Shown here in pieces: positions 11,301 through 22,460 of a stretch of 64,000 nucleotides of DNA; positions within the stretch are counted from its first letter, which is position 1; every line of letters begins with the position of its first letter. Location: positions 147,578,741 to 147,642,740 of the forward strand of contig CM043945.1 in the NCBI GenBank assembly GCA_014529385.2, written 5' to 3'. The translations under genes and the position numbers were made by a program. The notes beneath the pieces are model-generated. The model was given only the letters and a program-made list of their open reading frames with translations. It did no database searches and was not told the origin of the DNA. This DNA comes from Adiantum capillus-veneris. Lineage: Eukaryota; Streptophyta; Polypodiopsida; Polypodiales; Pteridaceae.

Positions 11301-12107
11301 ACTCACTGGATGCGCCCTCTCTGACTCTTACACAGTCTGAGATCACCAGGCTCATTTGCCAGTTGACTCAGCTAGACACCAAGAGGACATGGATACAACC
11401 AGCACAAGAGCTGGGCACGAAGATGGCTTTCTATAGAGAGCATATCCTCCAGCTTACGGAGGATGGTTTTGTGACGAGGCCCAGATACATGGACACCCAC
11501 TTGTCTCATGGGATACGATGTGCTATTGGCCAGATACGCACATCTTCACACCAGCTGCGGGTCGAGATTGGGAGATACAGCGGAGTACCAACAGAGGCCA
11601 GGAACATGCCCCCTGTGTGACATCGAGCTTGAGACAGAGTTGCACTACACATGCCACTGCCCCGTCTACTACGAGATACGAGGCTGCTTCTATTGCTTGT
11701 TTAGAGAGGGCTTTGGACCATTCTCTAGAGTCATGCGGTACGAGGATCAGAGATGCCTTGGTTTGTTTTTGCTCGAGCTGCGCAGATACAAAGAGAGCCT
11801 GATGAGAGGAGAGGCTAGCCGGTCTCAGAGACCGATCACAGACTTCTTTAGAGCTGCCACTGGACACCTGGAGGAGTTACTACCACAGCAGAGCTCGTCG
11901 ATTTACACTAGAGGCATACTGATCAGCCGAGCGACTGAGCTGGGGAGATCTAGACGCCCACGACTGCAGAGGACTACACAGCATCGACGGAGGCTGCATC
12001 AAAGGATTCGGGTCACTTTGGCTCGACATGCACGACGCCCGGTCAGACTACTGACCATAGAGGAGATTGATGAGATCCGCCAGCGACCGATGCTGGATCT
12101 CCTGTGA
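8397..12107 (+). pseudogene. LINE B ORF2: endonuclease-reverse transcriptase, broken
   Basis: It reads in frame directly after the ORF1 TGA. The endonuclease shows TRNCNGS, a YSETHQAP segment with the catalytic Glu, LGDFNART, STMDYVM and VDHALV. RT segments include STIVPIFKLGDPMEPGNYRT, FVDFRKAFDIVPT and LLYADDIVLIS (YADD intact), while the KQGCPLSP block is damaged to KAGLPALS. The C-terminus carries CPLCDIELETELHYTCHCP, and the protein ends MLDLL-stop at 12107. Breaks include TAG at about 9156, frameshifts between 9300 and 9800, TAG at 10086, a frameshift by 10097 and another near 11550. Confidence 0.88.
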
Positions 12108-12278
12108 TCTAGCTATCCCAGCTAGCTGTTTAGCTGCTTAGTCCACACCTAGCAATTTAGGATTCCATAGTATTTTATTTTGTCATTTTGTCATCTTGTT
12201 ACTCTGACTTTGTATCAAATCCACCACACATAGGTCACTTTGGCCTTTTGAAGACGTTAATATAACATTCATTTCATT

Positions 12279-12282
<4 letters not shown>

Positions 12283-12334
<52 letters not shown>
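12283..12334. repeat. (CT)n tract joining LINE B and LINE C
   Basis: CT run with one A interruption. The 3' tail of LINE B lies on the left and the first base of the LINE C 5' region on the right. Confidence 0.95.
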
Positions 12335-12335
<1 letters not shown>

Positions 12336-12541
12336 GTCCCTCACCCTAGTACCCTAGTACCCTACCCCACATTTGTGGCTCGGGTTCGATGGATCCGCCT
12401 ACCGAAGGGGAAGGGCCGGGTGTAGATAGCTACACCAACCCAAAAAAAAGAGCAGCTACATTTAAACGGAGAAACAGAGATACTGTACTATCACCATGAT
12501 CCTTACGAGTTGGGAAAACCTCCAGGATACATGATGAGCTA

Positions 12542-13548
12542 ATGATGGAGAAGGTCCAGGTGATGCTCAAATCAGAGCTAAACTATATGAGGGATGACAT
12601 CAGGAAGGAAATGCACGGGAGCGCTGAGAGCTACAGGAACTCCATGTATGGAGACATGATGAGAGAACTAAGGAGAGAGATCCGGGGGATACAGAATGAG
12701 GAAATTCAGATCTTGAAAACGGAATTACGAAACCTAATCAAGGCCGAAGTAAATGTAACAGAATGCGTTATGCAAAAGAAACTCGATGAGGCAGTAGCAA
12801 GTTTTGAAGCATGAAGAACAAATATCGAAAAGCACATGGGGGAAAAAGATGCAATAATCGAGGAGCTAAAAGGAGAACTTGCGGCTTGCAAATCTGCAAC
12901 TAAGGAGAAGGGAGACGACCAACCTTCGGTGCTGAAGGAGCTGGAGGACATGAAGGATCAGATGAAAGCTTTACGGGAAGGAGATGAACAAAAATCGAAA
13001 ACGGCATCTTCATGGGCGGAACGTCTTTTTAAGACACAAGAAAAGGTTGATGAAGCAGAGAAATGGATTGAGGATGCGAAGAAAGGGAAGGCCCAGATGC
13101 CCGAGACCACACCTACCTCCACCATTATTAATATGACCATTGAGGAAGAGCAGAAAAGGAAGAATCGGGCTCTGCATGTGCGGGTCACACGAGTCAAAGA
13201 CAAAGAGAATGTAGATGAAGAAGTGAAGGAATTGCTACAACGCATGGGCATCACAGAGCCTACTCACACAAGTGCATGGAGAGAGGGCAAGAAAGGAATT
13301 GATGAGAAGGTAAACGTAAAGGATAGGGCACTTATTCTCCGCTTCCCGAATATAGAAATAAGGAAGAATTTCTAAAGAAGAGGCCAACTCTTAAGAAAAC
13401 CGGTATTTTCCTGGGAGATGACCTTACATTGGCACAAGTGGCACACATGCAAGAGTTGATGCCAGAGATCAGGGCAGCAAGAGAAAAGGGGAAAATCGCC
13501 TTTTATAGAGGAGGGAAAGTAGTGGTTCTGGAAAAGCGCTCATCATGA
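12542..13548 (+). pseudogene. LINE C ORF1, L1 ORF1p-like, with two breaks
   Basis: It starts around MMEKVQVMLKSELNYM and has a long charged coiled-coil region (heptad-rich, to about 13070). The RRM-like block RALHVRVTRVKDKENV ... RALILRFPNIEIRKNF follows, then the CTD (GIFLGDDLTLAQVAHM ... REKGKIAFYRGGKVVVL). A TGA at 12812-12814 interrupts the coiled coil, and a one-base deletion near 13370 shifts the frame. The frame then resumes and ends at TGA 13546-13548, followed by CGG. The start codon could be further upstream. Confidence 0.8.
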
Positions 13549-16500
13549 CGGTGCGAGACCTATGGGGCGACGCTCCGGATAGCGGCGTGGAATTGTAATG
13601 GATCATATAGGCTAGATGTAGGTGCCTTTGAAGACAGCTTTAGGGACAGAGACATAGTTTTCTACTCAAAGAGACACCAGATATCGGGACAGCTTATGCC
13701 ACATGTGAAGGGTTATTTATGGGAAACAGTTGGTCGACCAGACAAGAGATCTCTACGGGGTAGCTGGGGTTCAGGAGGAGCAACAGTCTTATTTAAAGAG
13801 GAGCTGAAACCACTACTACAGATTATCAGGAAAGATGAGCAAGCAAGGTATATGTGGGTGAGAATGAGAGCCGAGACAGGTAGATTTCTATATATCGCTA
13901 TATGCTACTTCCCTCCAAGTACATCAGTCTACTCCTCACCTAAAGGACAGTCCCCTTTCTCCATATTGAATAATGACATATGGGAGTTCTCTAGAGATGG
14001 AGACATCGTTCTCTTAGGAGAATTTAATGCCAGAACGGCCAACTCTCAAGCAGTATTCTATGATACTTCTGAGGAAATGCTCAGAGAAGTGGATTTATCA
14101 CAGAGGGGGCTTACTAGAAACTCACAGGATAAAGAACACACTGAATATGGGAGACATCTCATGGAGATGGCAACTATACATGGTTTGGCCATACTTAATG
14201 GTCTAGAGAATTTCCCTTTATTTAGGGGATTCACATGCTTCCCGCACAGGCATGGGGCCAGTACAATGGATTATGTCATGACTTCACCAAGCTTTATTTC
14301 TAGTATCGAGGACTTTAAGGTGGGACCCAAACCGGTTGGGATTGCAGTGGATCATGCTCTCTTGACCTTATCAATCTCCTTCCAATACAATGCCTCTCAA
14401 GTACAACGGAAGAAGACACACACAAGATATACTTTCACGCCAGAGACTGATTCAGTCTATGTGGAAAAGATCTATAATAGGATGTGGGCAGCCGAGCCAG
14501 TATATACTGTAGAGGAGATTACTTCTCAGTTAACAGAGATACTACATGGAGCAGCACAAGAGGCATACCCACATACTCAACCTGATCAGAAGAGAGGATC
14601 TGGGAACATGCCTCAAAACAATTGGTATGACAAGGAATGCAGAGAGACGAGAACCCAGGTCCAGAAAGAGCTTACGCTTGGGATCATCACAGATAAGCAG
14701 TCTCGGATTGCTCTTCGGCGTATAGTACGTTGCAAGAAAAGGGCATTTTTAGCCAAACCGGAGAAGGATTTATATCAGCTCTTCTTGAGTCAGGACTCAC
14801 ATGAGGCCTGGCGTTTATTTCATGAGCACTCACCGCCTCCGACAATTACTTCTCCTGAGATTTGGGGTCAATATGTAACATCATTATATATGGTATCTGG
14901 ACAGCCTCCGTTACCAGATCCGCTAGAGCCATGCCCTGCTACTAGTACTTTCTTTACTACGGAAATGGTGAAAAAAGCCATTGATAAGATGAAGACAAGA
15001 AGAGCATATGATCATGATGGTTTAGTAGCAGAACATCTGATCCATGCCAGGGATCTACTTTCAGAAGTCCTTGCTCGTCTGTTTAATCGGGTCATGTGTG
15101 AAGGATTACCTGAATCTTGGAAATTATCTACTATCGTACCTATTTTCAAGTCAGGGGATCCTATGATACCCGGGAACTACCGTACCATTATGGTAGGTCA
15201 CACATTGACCCGACTGTACGCATCCATTCTTGAATAAAAATTGAGTAGATGGGCAGAGAATGAGAGCATAAGGGCAACAGGACAAGCTGGATTCAGGAGG
15301 GGTTATTCCACTTTAGATCATATTCTTACGCTCAGAGCCATTATTGAGGAAGGAAGAGCAAGCCGGAGAAGGATGTATTGTTGCTTTGTGGATTTTCGGA
15401 AAGCTTTTGATACAGTACCAAGGGCTAGATTGATGCACAGGATGCAAGAGTTAGGGGTCCCCAAAGAGATTATTTGGGGGATCATGGCCTTATACGGGTC
15501 AGTAACTGGTTATGTACGTACTCCAGAAGGGGATTCTGACATTGTTCATTCCACCGTTGGAGTAAAGCAGGGATGCCCGCTGTCCCCTACTTTATTTGGT
15601 ATGTACATAGATGAGGTATCAGATTACATTGATAGAGAGGGTGACAGAGGTGCTCAACTTGCAGGGTCATGGATCCCTTTGTTGTTGTATGCAGATGATA
15701 TTGTATTGATAGCAGAATCACCAGATGGAATGCAGAGGCAGCTAGATGCATTACATAAATTCACGGAGGACAGTGGACTGTAGGTAAACTTGGGTAAAAC
15801 CAAAGTTATGGTGTTTAACACCACACCGCAGTGGGTTAGGAGATCGGCACCTACATTTGCATATGGCCAGGATACAGTAGAGTACACAGATGCATACACA
15901 TACCTTGGTGTGGTATTTGCAGGACCGAAGTTTACTCTTAAGAAAGCAGCGGATGCTAGATTGTCCAGAGCCTCTGCGGCCTTGGGAGGGTTGGAGAGGA
16001 TGTGTTCACAAGTGCAGTTTCAGGAACCATGAACGAAACTTTGGCTCTTTGATATTGTGGTGCCTTCGGCTATGCTTTATGGGGTCCATATTTGGGGACC
16101 ATCTGTGGATCAGGATAATTGGAAGTCAATGGAGAGACCTTTGGTATCTATGATTTCCCGAATGATTAGAGCCAAGGCCTCCGTACCACACGTGATTGAA
16201 CTAGCTGCCCCTCCGATAGAAATTGAAGCTCTTACCAGATCAGTGTCCTTCATACATGGTTTGTGGGATACAAATATTTGTTGATATACTAGACTGGCCC
16301 TCGAATCCTCTTGACAATTAGCAATGAAAGGGGATACATCATGCTGGTATGCGCAATTGTCCTCGTGGTTTTAGAGACACGGGTTCAATATGGAAAGATT
16401 ACCCCCCTTCCAATACTCTCTTGAAGCTCCATCACTGGCAATTACACGAACGGAGATTAATAAAATCATCTGTCGGGATCTTATACAGTTGGATACTAAG

Positions 16501-17180
16501 AGGACATGGGTAGACCCTACACAAGAATTGGGCACGAAGATGGCCGACTACAAAGAAAACTTCCTACAGCTATCTGAAGATGAATTTGTGATTCGCCCGA
16601 GCTACATGGATACCCACCTGTCTCATGGTTTGAGATGTGCTATTGGTCAGATTCGTACATCCTCACACCAGCTGGAAATTGAAGTTGGCAGATTTAGGGG
16701 AATCCACCTGAGAGCAGAATTTGCAAGTTATGCGGAATGGAGCCGGAGACAGAATTACACTACATATGCCATTGCACCATATACTATGAGATACGTGGGC
16801 GTTTCCATTGCCTATTTAAAGAAGGCTTTGGACCTCTAGATAGAGTCATGCAATACCAAGATCCAAGATGCTTAGGCTTGTACCTACTGGAACTACATCG
16901 ACACAGGGATAATCTAATGAGAAGACAAAGAGCACTACAGCCTCAGAGGCAGATCACAGATTTCTTCAGATCGAGAGAAGCAGGAGTGGAAGGAGAAGCA
17001 AGAGGCCAGCAGCCAGCACAAAGGAGTACCCACATTCATACCAAAGGCACCCTCATTGACAGGGCGATTGAGCTTAGGAAATCGAGACGACCACGATCGA
17101 GATGCAGAAGCACACTTCACCGGAGGAGACTACAACAAAGGATTAGAAGCATTCTAGCCAGACACCCAGAATGCTCCTAA
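13549..17180 (+). pseudogene. LINE C ORF2: endonuclease-RT, mostly open but with nonsense codons
   Basis: The frame continues from the ORF1 TGA: the sequence leads into LRIAAWNCNGSYRLDVGAF at the endonuclease start, before the first in-frame ATG at 13696. Motifs seen are LGEFNART (D to E change at a catalytic position), STMDYVM, VDHALL, FVDFRKAFDTVPR, VKQGCPLSPTLFG, LLYADDIVLIA and a C-terminal ETELHYICHC finger. Remarkably, 13549 to about 16700 stays in a single frame, broken only by nonsense codons at about 15235, 15781, 16030, 16282, 16311 and 16369. One frameshift follows near 16710. The expected YSETH catalytic Glu reads YSKRH here. Confidence 0.9.
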
Positions 17181-17360
17181 GAAGTTTATTTAACACTTTG
17201 TATTTAGTTTTTCACATTTATTTTCACACTTTCACACTTTTCACACTTAGTACTTTAGTACTAAGGTACCCAGACATTGTAAAAGATTCACCACTTTTGT
17301 ATCAGTTTGGTCTCATAGGTCATTCTGGCCTTTTGAAGACGTTAATATAACATTTCATTT

Positions 17361-17361
17361 C

Positions 17362-17459
<98 letters not shown>

Positions 17460-17502
17460 TATATATATATAGATAGATATATATAGATATAGATAGATAT
17501 AT
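17361..17502. repeat. Compound (CT)n-(AT)n microsatellite
   Basis: A CT run of about 45 bases passes directly into a TA run of about 50 bases and then into degenerate atag/atat units. It follows the LINE C 3' tail and precedes another LINE 3' fragment. Confidence 0.95.
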
Positions 17503-17627
17503 CTTTGAGGTTGTATCCTAGCTACCCATCAGCTTCATAACCATGGTTGTTACCTTAGGTCTCATATGTCATTTTGGCCTCTTGCAGACGTTAATATAAC
17601 ATTTCATTTATTTCATTTCATTTTGGT
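17503..17627 (+). mobile_element. LINE 3' end fragment
   Basis: Only the last part of a LINE 3' UTR is present: 'ggtctcatatgtcattttggcctc' then 'gcagacgttaatataac' and CATTT-type units. It begins directly after the microsatellite, but unlike other copies no CT run follows. Confidence 0.8.
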
Positions 17628-18110
17628 CTCCTTGTCCTGAGTTGCAGATGCTGCACACCCCACCCCGCCTCAACCCATAGCTGCCCTCGGCCTGTAGCTG
17701 CTCGCCTTGCCCTACGTCTGCCCCCAGCCACCCACCTTGCTCGCATCAGCCTACACGTCCTGTTTCACACTGCAGGCACCCTGCTCAGCCCTGTACCACC
17801 ACAAGACACCATTCAGCACTGTCATTCCTCAGCCTACCTGGGCTTCGCTACTTCTCCAGTGACCGATGATGGACCTCTTGTGATCCACATGAGGACTATT
17901 TTGTATCATCATTTATATCAGACATTGTATTAACCCAGTCTTAGCTACCTGATTAGCTGGCATTTAGCTTTAGACTTAGCATTCAGCTTTTTCAGTTCCT
18001 TTTATTTTGGTACTCAGACATTGTATCAGAGACATCAGGTTGTAACTTTGTGGTCTCATAGGCCATTTTCGCCTTTTGAAGACGTTAATAGAACATTACA
18101 ATTCATTTCA
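17628..18110 (+). mobile_element. LINE C-terminal and 3' UTR fragment with a GC-rich segment
   Basis: A C-rich stretch (17640-17860) is followed by a counterpart of the ORF2 terminus (ccagtgaccgatgatgg then acctcttgtgatc, compare 12085-12110). A 3' UTR follows with family landmarks, ending 'ccttttgaagacgttaataga' and CATT units before (CT)n. The GC-rich part does not resemble LINE B or C and may be a different subfamily or captured sequence. Confidence 0.65.
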
Positions 18111-18133
18111 TCTCTCCCTCTCTCTCTCTCTCT
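18111..18133. repeat. (CT)n tract joining LINE fragments
   Basis: A short CT run between a LINE 3' end and the start of an RT fragment. Confidence 0.92.
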
Positions 18134-18465
18134 GGTCTGCCCCCACTTTTACATATGGTCGAGAGACTGTGGAGTATGCACATTGCAGATACACTTATCT
18201 TGGAGCAGTTTTTAGTGGTCCAGTATTTTCCCTGAGGCGTGCAGCAAATACCGATTGACCAGAGCCTAAGCAGCATTGGGGAGACTTGAGAGGATATGTT
18301 CGCAGGTTCAGTTCCAGGAACCTCGGACAAAGCTTTGGCTCTTTGACACTTTGGTCACTTCGGCCATGCTGTACGGAGTGGAGATATGGGGCCCCTCAGT
18401 TGATCACCATAGCAAAGCTGGCAGTACTGATGGATGGAGATGTATGGAGAAGCCCTTGGTCTCGA
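18134..18465 (+). mobile_element. LINE RT fragment starting at a CT tract
   Basis: It starts directly after CT with the codons for SAPTFTYGRETVEY-like sequence. It continues with YTYLGAVFSG, LGRLERICSQVQFQEPRTKLW and TSAMLYGVEIWGPSVDHHS, the region downstream of YADD in LINE B. Similarity fades near 18465. It has frameshifts and no 3' end of its own. Confidence 0.85.
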
Positions 18466-19329
18466 GCCGCCCGAATGCCATGCGGGCTCATTGAGATCAC
18501 TCTGGCTGCCATCTCTGGAGACTCAAAACTCTATTTGGTAATAACCTCTCTCAAGAACCTACACATCAATGATCTTGCCCACTTCGATGAGGAGTCGGGC
18601 TTGAAGCACGTCCCAAACCTTGCCTCTATTGGGCCATGTGCCAACAATATTGTAGATGACCAAGGTGGCTTGAAGCCATTCCACCGTGGCCATCGAGCTC
18701 GCTTGCTATTCTAGCAAAAGAGCAAATCGAAGGGTCGGCTCCATGGTGTCGGACGAGGGAACTTTTGAAGAGTCCCTAGTGAAATAGGGGCCTCCATTCC
18801 ATGTCTGCTCCTGAAAAAGAAGACAAGGACGACGATGCAGACTACCAGTAGGCTCTCAAGGGAAAGCTACGAGGGGGGCAGGGGCAAAGCGAAGCTGGTA
18901 GCATAGCAGCTATTATACGCGTACTTTATTTAGAATACGGGACGTCTCGTATTGAAACGTACAGTACATTTCATAATGTTTCTTATTCTCGCGTCTTTTT
19001 GCTCAAAACGTATTCTATTCTATAGTTGATCAAGTGTGTTTTAGAGCTTCATGGTGCTTGTTTATGTATGCTATGATTAAACATTGAAGAGTCATTGAGA
19101 AGGTGCATGACCCACTTTATTTGTCCTTATTAAAGTATCATATCTGAAAAACTTGACGTATTTTATTTTTGATTCTAAAAAATATGTCTAGTATGCGTAT
19201 TGTACACCACGTATTAAACATCCCGTCCCCTACCGTGGCTGCTATGGCTGGGAGAGAGGCGAGTGAGCTGCGTGAGGAGGGAAGGGGCAGGAGGAAGCAA
19301 CAAGGCGGGGGGGGTATAGAATAGCAGCA
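18466..19329. other. Unassigned stretch
   Basis: No recognisable gene. A plus reading to 18714 (containing SGDSKLYLVITSLKNLHIND) is open but matches nothing I know. The part from 18920 to 19230 is AT-rich and bounded by gggacg-containing words (tacgggacgtctcg on the left, catcccgtcccc on the right), which could be a weak inverted repeat of a small transposon. Confidence 0.4.
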
Positions 19330-20470
19330 GGGAGCTCTATCCCAGATATCGGCTATGTCAACGATCCACCATCAAAACTTTTTAAGGATATGGTTGATTA
19401 GTACGCCACAAATCCAGATTTTGCTGACATATTTGACCAGTTGCAGAGTGGGGAGGTAGTTGCAAGCTATGCTCTATAGGAAGGCTACTTAATGCCGAAG
19501 ACAATGTTGTGTGTTGCTCAGGGGTTGAGGAACAAGGTTTTGACAGAGTGCCATAGTCCACATTTTACTGGGAATCGCGGCATTGACACCACCTTGATAG
19601 GTGTCGAGAAATATTTCTATTGGCCAAGGCTCAAAAAGAATATGGACGATTTTGTTCGCAGTTGTTTAGTGTGTCAAAAGGTCAATTTTGATCGGCACAA
19701 GGCACCTGATCTCCTAAAACCTTTACCCATTCCTAGCCGACCTTGGGAGAGTATAGCAATGGACTTCATTTTTTATCTTCGCAGGACTCTGAGTGGGATA
19801 ACGGCATTTGGACAGTCATCAATCGTTTCAACAAACAGGCCCACTTTATTCCAGCAAAGAAGACAGTTAAAGCTGGCCATTTGGCTAAGCTGTTTGTCTC
19901 GGAGATTTTCAGATTACATGGCATGCCTGAATCTATAGTTTCAGTCAGAGATCCCCATTTCACGAGTTTGTTTTGGAGGGCAACCTCGGAAAATATAGAC
20001 ACATGGCTTAAATTCTCGTCCTTGTTTCATCCACAAACAGATGGACATTCGGATATAGCCAATTTAGTAGTCTTAAATTTATTGAAGTCTTATATCTTTG
20101 ATCGAAAGACTCAGTGGGAGAAGTTTTGCCCTTGGTGGAGTTTGCCTACAATAACACAGTTCATTTGAGATTATCGAGGGTGTTAGGAAGGTTCCACCCA
20201 TTCTGATCGTCAAAGAATTTTTTTTGAAGCAAACCGGTATCCATAGGATCTAGACACTGCTTTTGCCAAGTTACGAGAGGCTTTGGAGAAGTCTCAAACA
20301 CGGCATAAGAAGGCAGTAGACAAGCATGACGTCTTGCAATTGAAGGAAGATGATTGGGTGCTACTCCGGTTTGAGAAGGCATGACTACAAAAACGGAAGG
20401 GTAAGGAGAGGCTTCTTCCAAAGCTAAGTATGCAATACTATGGACCTTTCAAGATACAAGAAAAGATCAC
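19330..20470 (+). mobile_element. Ty3 integrase fragment
   Basis: Corresponds to the RNase H end and integrase of the chromoviruses at 24-31 kb and 56-62 kb. The HHCC zinc-binding part reads TECHSPHFTGNRGID ... SCLVCQKVNFDRHKA and is followed by WESIAMDFIFYL, where the first catalytic Asp is present. Later pieces (HGMPESIVSVRDP, FHPQTDGHSDIANLV) are split by frameshifts. No LTR is adjacent. The fragment ends close to the hAT remnant, with a small duplicated word (actgaagtatccttcag) at 20470-20510. Confidence 0.88.
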
Positions 20471-20540
20471 TGAAGTATCCTTCAGACTGAAGTATCCTTC
20501 AAACTGAAGTCGTATGAGAGAGTAATAGTACCAATTGTGC

Positions 20541-22460
20541 TCACATGCTCCAACCGAGCAATCCTACGCGTGGAATTAAGTAACTGGAATTTATGGTTGC
20601 AAGACAATATAAAGATGAAAAAGTATAATGGATTCTTGCCCGAGAAAGAACATGAAGATTAAGGCGTGAGAGGGTAAGAAGACCAACTCTCCCATAAGAG
20701 TGCCACCACGTCAAAGGAAACTTTGTGGCTTCCTTCCTCGAGGCAACTGCCCTCATAAAAGAAGCCCCGATGCCGTTCATGTAGTTGGTGAACTCTCTAT
20801 CTATATGAAGCTGATCATGCTCTGAAAACATGAGCCCAACATACTCACATTGTTTTGTGCTGAGGAAGGTATCACTCCCTAGCTCTGGCCACCTATGGAA
20901 AGGATGAAGCATGGCGGCCATTGCATAGATGCGACGGCTCATAAAAGTCCATCGTCTTTCCACACACTCCAATATATCGGATTGGCTGAAAATTGAGTCG
21001 AGCATAACAATTAGAGTCTAAGCTCAATACAACCATGATCGTTGATAGATATTAGAACATGAAGGAGGAACCTCTTACCAATCAATAGTCAATAGAGAGC
21101 ATTTGGAGATATGGTCTTTCATGTGCAAAAACAGATGATAGACTAGACCCAAGGTCGATCCCTCCATATCCGTAAGTCAAAGGAGGACGTACACTGGTTG
21201 GATTGCCACTGAAAGAGCATGCACTTCCTGCCAAAAACTCTCATCAAGGATCCGTCTCTGCAAGTGTTTTGTAGGCTCCTCCTCGGGTTTGAACATGTTT
21301 CGCCATTTTAAATCCACAACTGTCTGTAGGAGTGGATCTCTATGTTTGTAGAGCCTCTGCAAAAGGACGTGGTGACCTTTGTAGCATCTGCAACTATGGC
21401 CTGCACCCATGAAAGTTTTCCAATCCTCCATAAGCAAATCCAGACAATGTGTAGCACATGGAGTCCACACTATACCGGAAAACTTTTCCTCGACCATCAA
21501 TCCCATTGCTTTGCAATTAGCTGTATTACTGTTACCACCTGCACAGCATTCTCCTTCCCAACATCCTCTATTGCTGCCTTGATATGACCAAATATGAACT
21601 CAGCTGTGATCTTCTCCCCTGCTTTCCCTGCATCCACAGCACGCAAGAAATAGGTGCCCAAACAAGAGGACACAAGAATATTAATTATGTGCCGTCTACG
21701 AATGTTGGCCCAGGTGCATCCCAACTCCTTTCATCCTTCTTTCACAAGAGTAACTGCCTTTTCAATTAAGGCCTTTTGCTCGTCTAACATGGTGGTCCGC
21801 ATCTTGGTGTAATCAAGACCGGTCCAAGTCTCAATAGGCCCCACATGTGCAATCGCTTTTACCATTCTTTTCCACTGATTATTGCGCAAAACATTAAAAG
21901 ATATGTTGCACTCAATAAGATTGCGACATATCTCCATCTCTCCCACCCTCTAACACTCTTTGACCAAGCTTGCGAAGAGATGCGACTAGGCAAAGTGGTT
22001 TGCTTTGGTGTCTTAGATGTACCTCTCTCACGTGGCAAGAGTTCATCATCGTCATCGCCAATACGTGCCCTCTTCTTGCCAGTAGGGGGTTGCCGAACCT
22101 TCTCCCACCTGTGTCTGTGCACCTAGACTCCAGCTCTCCAACAAAAGCATCATGCAAAGCATCCTGCATGCTGCGACCACCTTTCATAGTAGGTGCACCA
22201 CACGGAACATACTCCTCAATGAGCTGCTCCCTCAAAAGGCTATGATATTTTGTCACATGCACCAATCTGATCAATGCACCCAATGCCAGTCAAGTGCTTC
22301 TTGATTCGCGTTATGGTACTAGACTCTAGTGTACTCGTCCCCACAATACTTGCATTTCCATAAGCGTGTGCTAGAACCTTGTTGGGAAGCGGTCGTGATT
22401 ATACTCAACACATTAGTGTGGAGCGACCATTTGAGGTTGGTCTTGCACGACATGATGATT
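20541..22460 (-). mobile_element. hAT-family DNA transposon remnant
   Basis: Read on the minus strand from 22460 down. A BED zinc finger comes first (WKCKYCGDEYT, then after a break TRIKKHLTGIGCID). Next are DUF659-type transposase blocks (TWANIRRRHIINILVSS, GTYFLRAVDA, AAIEDVGKENAVQVV, and WTPCATHCLDLLMEDW). A C-terminal hAT dimerisation segment ends it (PLTWWHSYG near 20700). The reading frame is broken repeatedly, so it is a dead copy. I could not find terminal inverted repeats or an 8-bp target duplication. Confidence 0.82.

Larger units (their letters stand above)
7839..12282 (+). mobile_element. LINE B: long copy of the (CT)n-linked family, 5' end inside ORF1
   Basis: A non-LTR retrotransposon of about 4.4 kb. 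It starts inside ORF1 immediately after a (CT)n tract, contains the rest of ORF1, an apurinic-type endonuclease, RT and C-terminal zinc-finger region, and ends with the family 3' UTR (conserved segment near 12244-12266, then CATTT units) running into (CT)n at 12283. The 5' truncation point is homologous to an internal ORF1 position of LINE E (at KQKMVK). Several stops and frameshifts make it non-autonomous. Confidence 0.92.
12335..17362 (+). mobile_element. LINE C: near full-length copy, second subfamily
   Basis: At about 5.0 kb this is the most complete copy on the plus strand. It has a 5' leader (12335-12541, with a CCCTAGTA-type short repeat), ORF1, ORF2, a 3' UTR, and the family 3' end (ccttttgaagacgttaatataac near 17331-17352) plus CATTT, then CT. 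Protein similarity to LINE B is clear but the nucleotides are considerably diverged, so it belongs to a sister subfamily. Both ends abut CT tracts. Confidence 0.92.

Noticed and set aside
17406-17502. AT-repeat as a matrix attachment or origin element.
   Set aside because: A plain TA dinucleotide run next to CT is explained by microsatellite growth; nothing else supports a function.
18920-19235. AT-rich segment bounded by gggacg words as a MITE.
   Set aside because: The inverted match is short and imperfect, and no target duplication is visible.
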